Shown: positions 55,660-64,000 of the stretch, piece by piece | How the letters are laid out: each line of letters begins with the position of its first letter | How positions within the stretch are numbered: the stretch's first letter is position 1 | DNA from: Apodospora peruviana | Lineage: Eukaryota; Ascomycota; Sordariomycetes; Sordariales; Lasiosphaeriaceae | DNA: 64,000 nt | NCBI GenBank assembly: GCA_033439685.1 | Contig: JAUEDM010000004.1 | Span: forward strand, 1-64,000 | Direction: 5' to 3' | The notes under the pieces: generated by a model | What the model was told of the DNA's origin: nothing | What the model saw: only the letters and a program-made list of their open reading frames with translations | Databases searched by the model: none | Made by a program: the position numbers and the translations under genes

Positions 55660-56385
55660 TCAGACCTCACCCGCAATCTCCCGACGTCTGACCTCGAGAT
55701 TCTCGTGATCAATCTCGTACTCTCGCAGCTCGGGCTCAATATCCTCCAGTGCCGAGTTCGCCTCCAGGTGGTCCATCAAGCGCTCGCGATGCTCCTCGGG
55801 CACCATCTCGCTCCTGAGCGAAAACTTGTGGCCGTCGGACAGAACCATACTGTCGGGCGGGTGCACGATGCACGAACCATCGGGATTCGTCGTGCTCCGC
55901 TTGTCCTTGGGACGCCATTTAGCCTCGTCGGCAGCGGCCTGCATCTCCTTCTCAAAGGCGGCATCAGCGTCGGTGCCATTGTCGTCGCGGGCCTTGAGCC
56001 CGGGAGGCTTGTAGTTGGCAATGGTACCGAGCCCATTCAGTGCTCGCATCTGCTGCCAGGTGGCGCCGCTAATCCGCTGAAAGGTTGGCCCGGCGACGCA
56101 CACGTCCAGTCCGAAGCCCGTGTTTACAACGGTGCCGCACTGGCTGAAGGACCGGTGCACGTTGCCAAATGCCAGCAGCGGCAGGCCGTTGAACCGGCTC
56201 GAGTAGTGCGTGCGTGCCCGGTCGACGCAGCAGAAGCCTTCGGCCACGTCGGTGCATTCGAAGAACTGGCCCGCGCCGCAGTTGTTCGAGGTGATGTAGT
56301 TCTTGATGGTCACCGCTTGGGCGCCGCCGGACGACAGGGCCAGGACTAGGACGCTGGCGAGGTTGGCGAGGGCGGATGGCTTCAT
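55660..56385 (-). CDS. Secreted protein with Cys-rich N-terminal domain, unknown function
   Basis: Single exon, 241 residues. The signal peptide is MKPSALANLASVLVLALSSGG(AQA). Residues 25-120 hold six of seven cysteines (NNCGAGQFFECTD, GFCCVDR, SQCGTVV, GLDVCVAG), a compact domain. The remaining half is charged, Glu/Arg-rich, probably helical and unstructured, with an EEHRERLMDHLE segment and a basic-acidic tail. No family recognised. Size and cysteine content are compatible with a secreted effector-like or wall protein. Confidence 0.82.
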   Translation of the reverse strand: MKPSALANLASVLVLALSSGGAQAVTIKNYITSNNCGAGQFFECTDVAEGFCCVDRARTHYSSRFNGLPLLAFGNVHRSFSQCGTVVNTGFGLDVCVAGPTFQRISGATWQQMRALNGLGTIANYKPPGLKARDDNGTDADAAFEKEMQAAADEAKWRPKDKRSTTNPDGSCIVHPPDSMVLSDGHKFSLRSEMVPEEHRERLMDHLEANSALEDIEPELREYEIDHENLEVRRREIAGEV

Positions 56386-57702
56386 GGCTTATTAGGTAGA
56401 GCGTATGGTATTACCGTGGAGTCCAGTGGTTGTATCGAGATTTAGATGTAGAAGAATGAATATGTGTCAGTCTTTGCTAGTGTGAGAGAAGGTAAAATAC
56501 CAGGTGCTGAGAGAGTTGAAAATCGTGTATGAGCCTGGTAAGATCAATGATGGATGTTATGAAATCAAGTTTGGGGTCAATGTGTGGATGTCGATAACTG
56601 AACAAACAGCGGGCTCGGTGGGTTCTTATAATCCATCAGTCTCTCACAGGCAGTCAGGACCCCTCAGGAGGTTGATTCCTGTTATAGAATCCACGACGAA
56701 TACTTCATAAGGCTTCCGGAAGAGCTTGGTGCCTGCCATCCTGAAACGCGAGAGTGCATCCTACAAAAGTTGTCATGAATATCCACTGGCCTCAAGTCCG
56801 AGCATGGCCACTTCGTATCAGAGTAATGACTACCAGCTCTTGCGATAATCTGTACACTTTTCAAGTTCACCTTTCCCTATTATGGGAGCCGAGCATAGCC
56901 ACTTCACGTCCTACTTACTACTACTCTATGTAGTGCCTCAAGTAGTGTCTAGTAGGAGAAGGCGGGGCCGAATCCTACCATCAACCTCGCATCAAGACTC
57001 TATTGGGTGTGGGCACCAGTGGAATCCAAAGTCCATGGCACTAGTGATAGCAGGAGTTGCAGCCCACTATAAATGGGTACCAACGTTGGGCCTTGCCCAC
57101 TGCTCCTAATCTTGGCATCCATCATTCTTGAATGACATACATGATTAGGCCCAACAAGACTCGAACTCGCGCTAATGATCCACCTAGCCGCAACTCTTTA
57201 TTAGAGGCTTGGAATTTCAGCAGGGGATCATCGACAAGCTGGGGGATGCCGGCGTCGTCGGGTTCCGGGGTCGCCTAAACTCCCACTACTCGTTAGCCGT
57301 TGGCCGGCGTTTATCATCACGGCAAGGATTGTTTGCTCCGTCTCGGACGACTGAATCCCTGCGCCAGGAGGACTCGGATCCAACTCCCTGGGAGGATCTG
57401 CCAGGAATTCTCGGGCTAACGGACCATCGTGCTCTTAAACTAGGAAATTCAGTGTCTGGCCGCCTATCGGTGGTCTTGATATCAGGACAGTTACAATATG
57501 TCAACCTGGATCCTGCAGTTACATGTGCTCGCAACGAGTACTCATGTTGACCTCATCCTGCCTAGATAGTATCACCATCTCGGATTCGACGAGCCGTGTT
57601 TGACATCGACTAACCGTGGGTTCATGAGTTCGATCGCACTACCGATGTATCAAAATAGAATATGACGCGAAGAGACTAAAGTTTCCTCAGCCTCAAATTC
57701 GG
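56386..57702. other. Intergenic, no protein gene seen
   Basis: A possible tRNA-derived T-arm lies near 57149-57175 (minus strand); no intact tRNA can be folded. The frame at 57209-57550 has no features. Confidence 0.4.
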
Positions 57703-57711
57703 TATATATAT
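57703..57711 (+). promoter_or_regulatory. TATA-like element of the small secreted protein gene
   Basis: TATATATAT 228 nt before the ATG at 57939, followed by a C/A-rich leader typical of strongly expressed fungal genes. Confidence 0.35.
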
Positions 57712-57938
57712 CTCCATGACCGACCACTCATTGCCCCCAAACATCATCACAATTCAGCAGCATTCCTCATCATCCACACTCACCTATCACTCAAGCCTAC
57801 CAACCACAGAAAATATCAAATCATTATTTGTCTCCACAGCCACACCTAATCAGCAACAGCCCAATATAACATCTCATCACCTTTCCCAAGCTACTCCAAC
57901 CAGAAAAGAAACAATTCACCACCAAAACAACTATCAAG

Positions 57939-58385
57939 ATGAAGACCACCATTTTTTCCGTCATCCTCACCGTCGCCATGGCCACCACGGCTGCCGCGGA
58001 GTGCTTTAAAGGCAGTAACAAGCGCCCCGACCACGGTGTCAATTGGATGGAGCAGGCCCTCGTCGCCGCGCAGAACTGCGAGAAGCGGGGCGTCTTCCCC
58101 GACAAAGCAGAGATCTGGACCAGCACCAAAGGCAAGATGGCAGGCACGTGTATGAGTTTTGGGCTCAAGAACCTGAGCGGTGGCTTCAAGAGTGTCACGA
58201 CCGAGCAGGTCCTCGACGCCTTCATGCGCGAGTACATCGGCTGCGAGCACGGCGGCAAGCGCAAGTACGAAGATGGGCTGGAATACGTGTAAGTTTTTCC
58301 ATTCTGAATATTATGAAGAAACTGTGCTAACCAGCAATTTTCTTTCTTTTCTTGCGGGATGTGTAGCTTCCACATGGACTGCTAG
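57939..58385 (+). CDS. Small secreted protein (effector-like), five cysteines
   Basis: Exons 57939-58288 and 58367-58385 (GT|gtaagt...gctaacc...tgtgtag|C), 122 residues. MKTTIFSVILTVAMATTAAA is a signal peptide. The mature ~102 residues contain five cysteines (ECFKG, QNCEKRG, GTCMSFG, IGCEHGG and the terminal MDC). The second exon encodes only FHMDC plus the stop, so the last cysteine depends on splicing. No family is recognised. The C/A-rich leader, TATA element and consensus intron support a real, well-expressed gene. Confidence 0.85.
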
Positions 58386-59607
58386 AAAGGGCTGTCAAGC
58401 TGTCACATACCTAGGCAACAGCACAGGGGTGAGGTTGGGGATATGGGGATGGATCTGGTCTCGTACTATCGGTCGGCGTCGTTTGTGCTTTATTTTGCTT
58501 TAAATGCTTTGGAATTTGAATAGGGGTCGGGACAGGTAAACTAGTAGTCCCGAATGGACGGTACGTTGGGGGAACAGGAAAGGGAAAGGCTAGGTTGTAG
58601 TTAGATTGTCAACTGATTTTAAATGAAAATTGGCGTTCTGGAAACGAATAACTCGTATACTATGAAAAAGGGAGTGAAAAAAAAAAAAAAAGAAAAAGAA
58701 TCACAAACTCCACGTTGAGGATTGGACGCAGCCAAACACGTCTTTATTTCAGTACTCTGGTGATTACCTATGCAGACGGTGCCCTCCGCGCCGCTCTCGA
58801 ATGGAGATACACTTCAACTTGACAACCTATTTCTAAGATCACTTGTAACCGGGGTTGGCTGCAAATGGCCGTCCAGTCATTCATTCCAATACCCCCTAGA
58901 TTCACTTATAACTGGCTTGATGTGATTCCTGGCATTACTGTGGTCGCTCAGTCGCTCTTCTAGCAGTGGATTGACTTACCCGCGTTATAAGCGCGTAGGT
59001 AATAGCAACGTGCCACAAGCTGACCTGAATTTGTGCAGTAACTACGAGCCGGCTACATGTAGGCATCACTGAAGATAAGACTGCCCTCATACGCGAAACA
59101 GAAAATGCCGTGTATCCATCAGCGATAACCGCCAGCTTCATTCGGCAGGTGAGATGTCATCGTACCAGACTTTAAGCCTCTTTCAGAGTAAGCACCTTAA
59201 TTTGATGCACGAAAACACACAGTAATAAGGCGTAGCAATGGGTTTGCAGAACCTACGCTAAGCCGCTCTGGTCAGGCGGATCCCCGAGTTTTATGTAATG
59301 CGTAAGGTAGTATCGGATCGTTCTGTTCCTCAATGGAGGCAAGGGGTTGTCGTACAAGCAGAGCAGGTACATGGTCCACTTATAGTGAAGACTGACAACA
59401 CAGCAAGGGAGTGAAAGATATCATAACCGCAAAAATTCAAAGTTATTATTAAGGGGTATCCAAGCAAAAATCAGGTATCTATTTGAATAGCAAGCTAGCT
59501 GCTGATCAACATTATGTCTAAGAAAGAAAAAGGGGGGATCAGGATAATCCTCCAAAATACAAAACTACCAAAACTGACTAACGTTATCCTTATTGATGTT
59601 TAATTCC
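58386..59607. other. Intergenic, no gene seen
   Basis: Convergent region of about 1.2 kb. A run of A (~58677-58691) sits near the expected 3' end of the small secreted protein gene. Confidence 0.4.
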
Positions 59608-61323
59608 TCAGTACTGCTGCTGTGGACCCTTTGCAGGCTCATGTTCATGCTTGCGTTGGTGATGCTCGCGGTGGTATTCGTTGTGCTTGAGCCGGGTCCT
59701 GCGCAGGACGGTGGCCACAATTCCGCCGATGATGCTCAAAAGCGTCAGGGCAAGTGAGGACAAGCCGATGAAGAACGCCAAGATCTCCGCAGTCTCATGA
59801 AGAGGAGGCCGAGCAAAGTCCAGTGCGAGATCGTTATCTGGACCCTGTCTTCTGACCGTCAGCTCGGCACAGACAATGGTCACAATCAGCAAGACAACCA
59901 GCAGGATTGCCCAGGGTATGTTCCAGAGACTGAAGTGGATTGCAGACGAGGTCCGGCTGCGATAGCGGTGTTGCACTGTTCTGGCCTCGGTGTGGTGCAG
60001 ACAGGACAGAATCTCCTGGGAGTGCTGCTCGCGCGTCTTGCGGGAGTAACCAGGAGAGCCGCGGAGGTCATGGACGTGGTAGTCGTCTCTTCCGACCTCG
60101 ACCGATTTCCTGCCTCCATGTTTTCTGTTGCGCCCGCGTCCCCACGAGGCCAGACCAACCGCGCCGGGACCAAGAAGACCAACAATGAGGATAAAGAGCG
60201 CCACTGCTGTGGTGATGACCGCCACGATACATACGCCAACCGTCCATATCCTCAAAAATAGCTCGAACCCCCTGTCGACAAACGGCTTCTTGGGCGCTAG
60301 CACGAAGTAGACCGTGGGCACGTCGTCACACACACCACGCTTGATGCCGTTATGGAGCAGCGGCCAGTTCAGCGCAGCGGTGCCGAACATGTACATGGAC
60401 CAGACGAGCAAGCCGATTGCTGCTGTCAGCTGGTCTTTGTAACTTGTAGTAAGAAGGAAATGGCGCAATGCATGCTTGGGTTTTCGCGCTCGGCGTTTGA
60501 TGCGCAGTTCCTCGGCCGCAATGAGCGCAACCTCTTGCTCAGCCGCGCGCGCCTCGGCCACGGAATGCTGCGAGTGCACCAGGGCGGCGACGTACAGATC
60601 GCGGAGCTTGTCGACGTCGGCGCGCGTGGGTGCCGCCGCGATTTCTTCAATCAACTCGGGGTTGTAGACGGTCGTGACCGCACCGCCGTCCGCAGTGTAC
60701 TCCTCTCGTCGGTCGCCGTCACTCACTTCAATCTGCTCGTGCCAATGGGAGACGTAGTGCTGTACCGCCTGGCCCAGAGCAGCCTGGGCGTCATCGTAGT
60801 CGTCCTCGGCATCCTCTGCTGCTGAGTGCAGCGCAAACGCCCTCAGGACATCCGCGTATGCCCGAGCCCGCGAGACGTCCAGATGTGTGACGGCGGCGGA
60901 GCGGTGCCTCTGGAGGCGCTCTTGAATTTCTTGGTCGGATTTGATATGTCGTCTAGTGTTGACCACGAGGGCCTGGCGGAAGAGGACGGTAAAGACGAAG
61001 TAGACGGGATACCATAGGACGAGCTCAATGAGCACAGCGTAGTCGATGATGATCAGGTTGTAAGATGCAATGTTGAGGAACATGGATAGAAAGAGTGAGA
61101 GGGCTAGTATTCCCCATGCGCCGTGCCAGAACCGAAACTGCTTGTCGACGCCGAAGAGCACGGCGAGGATGGCGGCGGCGTAGAGGAGGTAGAAGCCGAC
61201 TCGGATGCCGGTGCCTATGAGCATCTGGTCGCCAAAGATATGACATGGTTGGAACGAGGTGACGGCGCTCAGCTCGTCGGTGCCAACGAAACCGGTGCTG
61301 GTGACACCCACAAAGTAGCCCAT
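59608..61323 (-). CDS. Large polytopic membrane protein, unknown function
   Basis: Single exon, 571 residues. After ~35 residues the GTGIRVGFYLLYAAAILA motif starts the first of about four N-terminal helices. A cytosolic His/Ala/Glu-rich domain of ~180 residues follows (coiled-coil-like, ARAAEQEVALIAAEELRIKR), then two or three helices, a basic loop (GRGRNRKHGGRKS) and two final helices (ILLVVLLIVTIVCA and IGLSSLALTLLSIIGG). The tail is His-rich (EYHREHHQRKHEHE). It shares the N-terminal motif with the protein at 27737-29154. No known transporter signature. Confidence 0.82.
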   Translation of the reverse strand: MGYFVGVTSTGFVGTDELSAVTSFQPCHIFGDQMLIGTGIRVGFYLLYAAAILAVLFGVDKQFRFWHGAWGILALSLFLSMFLNIASYNLIIIDYAVLIELVLWYPVYFVFTVLFRQALVVNTRRHIKSDQEIQERLQRHRSAAVTHLDVSRARAYADVLRAFALHSAAEDAEDDYDDAQAALGQAVQHYVSHWHEQIEVSDGDRREEYTADGGAVTTVYNPELIEEIAAAPTRADVDKLRDLYVAALVHSQHSVAEARAAEQEVALIAAEELRIKRRARKPKHALRHFLLTTSYKDQLTAAIGLLVWSMYMFGTAALNWPLLHNGIKRGVCDDVPTVYFVLAPKKPFVDRGFELFLRIWTVGVCIVAVITTAVALFILIVGLLGPGAVGLASWGRGRNRKHGGRKSVEVGRDDYHVHDLRGSPGYSRKTREQHSQEILSCLHHTEARTVQHRYRSRTSSAIHFSLWNIPWAILLVVLLIVTIVCAELTVRRQGPDNDLALDFARPPLHETAEILAFFIGLSSLALTLLSIIGGIVATVLRRTRLKHNEYHREHHQRKHEHEPAKGPQQQY

Positions 61324-62297
61324 TTCGGAGTTTTGGATTGACGGTTGTTTTGTTTTTCAAAGAACCAGAAATATGTGGCGAGGGTAGAAAGAAAAGATTG
61401 CCGCGAGGGGAGAGTACATCTAATGGAAGAAGACGGAAAGAACAGCCGATGAACAGGCCGTTCAAGTTCCAAAGACTTGAGACTGGGCAGTCACGGATGT
61501 CGGTGAAGTGGGAGTCGCGACTGCCCAATCGGTCTCGGGATCCCCACCATCAGTCAAATTTCTTTCTTCCTTCTCCAGAGCTCAGAGCTTCATGATTCTG
61601 CAACCGAGACTGGCAAGTCTGCACTGCTGCATCATGAATTGCTGACTGCTGCACCTGCAGTCCTGCACCCTGCAATGCCCAGCCACGCATCATGCAGTCC
61701 CTTTCGCCAAAAGTTGATTGGGAGAAAGGGTGCGTGACGACATGCAGCCTTGCTCTTTTGGGCCTCGTGCCGTCGTCGACGAAGCTGAATGATAGGGCGA
61801 CCTCCATGTGACTGCTGCATCTTAGGCCGGAACGTCAATAAAACGCCCAATTCTTGGCGCAGCCAGTGCCTGATCGGCAAACTCGCAAAACAACCCAACC
61901 CAACCTCCTCCCGAGCCACGCAAGCCACGATCAGTTTACAACTCACCCATCTCACCGCCGAATTCGTCCAAAGCAGATGATCTTTCAATGATGTCCTTGT
62001 GGTTGGCTCGGTGTGCACGGTGGGGTAGCGATCGGGGCTACCATGTCGCAACCCATCAGACGACGCCACGGGCACCCGACCAGCAAAGAAAGGTCATGAC
62101 AGCCGGCAGGGACCTATAATGCTTGCGCTTGGCAGGGCCAGCAGCATGTTCCGTTTCCCAACCAGAGCTTTATCAAGCTCCCCTCTCGTTCTCGTGCGGG
62201 CCCCCTCCAAGAACAACAGGAGACTGGACGACAGCTTTCCCCTTGCTTTATTGTCATGATTTCGTCCTCATTTTCCCTAAGCAAAAGTACCTTTAGG
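61324..62297. other. Bidirectional intergenic region
   Basis: Between two divergent surface-protein genes. Short frames only. Confidence 0.4.
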
Positions 62298-63505
62298 ATG
62301 CACTCACACATTCTGTTGCTGGGCGCAATCCTCCAATCCCTAACATTTTGTCTGGCAGTTGAAGAACAACAATTCTACAGATGGAAAAGCCCCAGATCGG
62401 ATCAAGTCTTGGCGGGAAGCCATGATCTATACCGCCGTCAGGGGCCTCTGCCCGGATATCATCCCGAGTTTGGAACCTGTGGCAGCGGCACCACGTGTGA
62501 AAATGCCTGCGGCGGAAACTGGCAGTCGTGTAGGGCCTCGACAGAACTATCCCTGTTTTGCTACAACAAGGTCGACCTAGGCCAGACATGTTGCGAAAAC
62601 GGATCTGGGCGTATGTCAACAGCTTTTTTTTTTTTTTTTTTCATGACTAAACGAGCATCCTAAGCTGACTTGACAATCTTCAAGGCGCATGCGACAGAGG
62701 GTATTACTGTGCGTGGAAAGAGTTTGCTGGAAAGACGTGGTGCTGCAAAGATGTGAGTCCGTCTTGGGAGATTGCAGATGACTGGCACCTCAGCAGCTAA
62801 CAATTACAATAGGGCCAGAGTCTCGAGGAGTGCGGCTTCACCAGTTCATCTTCCGTGTTGGGGTCGACCAGTTCGTCGCTTTCGCCAAGCTTCTCTGGTT
62901 CATCGTCGGTGTCCGACGGCTCCTCCTCAACCTTGCCTGCGTCTTGTCCGACACCGAGCATCACCTCCTGTCCATCAATGTCGATGTTCACAGTTACCAG
63001 TACAGAGACCGTCACAGTAGCATCCGGCTCACCTTCTGGTGGCGACAATGGAGGCCGATACACCACTACCGTAACCGTTACAACTGAAAAGCCTGGACCA
63101 AGCAGTATCGTGCATGTTTCTGTGTTCTCTACAATCAGCGTGACCGTCACAAGAACAGACACAGGTGCCACTGTTACTGTGACAACAATAATAGGCGGCG
63201 GCGGTGGTGAATGCTCCTCAACTTCTTCACCACCTCCGCCTCCCCCCTCACCAACCGGACCGACCTCACCAACGCCCACTCATCCTTATGTGCACGTCAC
63301 TACCAAAGTCAAAACCATCACCACAACGACGACTTGCTCAACAACCCCTGTGCCGTACTTCAACGTTCTGGGGCCTGCGACAGGAAGTGGCGATGCTGGC
63401 GTGGTCGCTTTGACAAGAAGCTCGGGAACCGGACACGACCGTGTGGGAGTAGGAAGGTGGCAGTGCCTGGCGGTAATGGTTTTGCTCCGGGCGGTTTTGT
63501 TCTAA
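62298..63505 (+). CDS. GPI-anchor-like surface protein with 12-Cys domain and Ser/Thr-rich stalk
   Basis: Exons 62298-62610, 62685-62752 and 62813-63505; 357 residues. The signal peptide is MHSHILLLGAILQSLTFCLA, using the second ATG, which gives a compact signal. Residues ~55-130 carry 12 cysteines, including two CC pairs (QTCCENG and TWCCKD). A ~190-residue Ser/Thr/Pro-rich region follows, with repeated TVTVT-type strings, and the protein ends in a hydrophobic tail (WQCLAVMVLLRAVLF) that fits a GPI-attachment signal. Likely a wall- or membrane-anchored surface protein. The first intron contains a run of ~18 T. Confidence 0.8.
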
Positions 63506-64000
63506 TGTGCTTTTGTTTGTCTAACGACGTTATTTAATAAATGTCCAGGAGGGCGTTGGTGTTTGCTCCCTTTACATGGCAGTTTCGCTTTGATACTGGA
63601 TTAATATACCCCTGATAGATTCCTACCTAGTTGTTGTGTCACTCATGTTCTGAGTTTAAATCAAGATAGTTAATTCTTCAAACAGTGATGTCTATGAGGG
63701 CTTTTGCCGGTACCTGTTACTCACTCTTCAAAGACGTAGATTTGACGCCCGACACCCATTATATAGGGTGGCGAACCTTCCATTCACTTAATAACCACGA
63801 AGGGAATACGCGGACAGTAAATATACTCGCATTCTGAAACCCAGCGTATCCTTGCAGCTCGCACTTCGGCCTTTCTATCCCGTCCAATATCCACAACTCT
63901 CTTATAAGCTTAAATCTGCCTTGCAACCATTCTTACCGTGCCTTACATCCTTGTAAACGCAACCAATGGTATTGCTGCACCGACGATGCAGAGTGCACAG
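63506..64000. other. Intergenic to window end, no gene seen
   Basis: No supported frame or RNA. A gene may begin to the right. Confidence 0.4.

Overview
The window is nuclear DNA of a filamentous ascomycete (Pezizomycotina, most likely a Sordariomycete). The evidence is short introns of about 50-95 nt with GTAAGT-like donors and CTAAC/CTGAC-like branch sites, an intron-bearing tRNA-Gln, and typical filamentous-fungal families (HET, NLR-type ankyrin, DUF1996, DUF4360, subgroup-C GH18 chitinase, Hst3/Hst4-type sirtuin). I found no complete transposon, no rRNA and no CRISPR. Species cannot be fixed from the sequence. Exon borders were worked out by hand from splice consensus and reading-frame continuity.

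Layout. 0-1.7 kb: 3' part of a gene with ten nearly identical 99-bp ankyrin units, probably the sensor end of an NLR-type protein cut by the window edge. 3.4-10.6 kb: a compact group of three genes, namely a stand-alone polytopic membrane protein, a secreted tyrosinase, and a convergent FAD monooxygenase whose C-terminal half is a membrane domain homologous to the first gene. 11.9-16 kb: a small F-box protein, a single-pass membrane protein with a 12-Cys ectodomain, and an EcKL/APH-type kinase. 16.9-21.6 kb: two small secreted DUF4360-type proteins with a frameshifted glyoxalase (VOC) relic between them. 21.9-29.2 kb: acylphosphatase in five exons with a 13-nt microexon, a 1272-residue Hst3/Hst4-type sirtuin, and a polytopic membrane protein. 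30.1 kb: tRNA-Gln(CUG). 30.8-33.7 kb: secreted PEBP and an F-box/ankyrin protein.

34.3-44.8 kb is a secretion-rich block: an unknown secreted protein divergent from a 1383-residue LysM/chitin-binding/GH18 protein of the killer-toxin-alpha-like class, then a 10-Cys small secreted protein and a DUF1996 protein. 45.5-51.4 kb: PLAC8 protein, an unknown 173-residue fungal family member, an APH-type phosphotransferase and a HET-domain protein. 52.2-63.5 kb: membrane-anchored lectin-like beta-propeller, metallo-beta-lactamase-fold hydrolase, secreted Cys-rich proteins, a second membrane protein resembling the one at 28 kb, and a GPI-anchor-like Cys-rich surface protein.

Much of the content concerns the cell surface and non-self interaction: secreted Cys-rich proteins, chitin binding, HET, NLR-type ankyrin and lectin. 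The best candidate for an undescribed system is the tyrosinase/FMO-membrane fusion/free membrane-domain trio at 3.4-10.6 kb. Next are the chitinase locus with its secreted neighbours and the high-identity ankyrin array.
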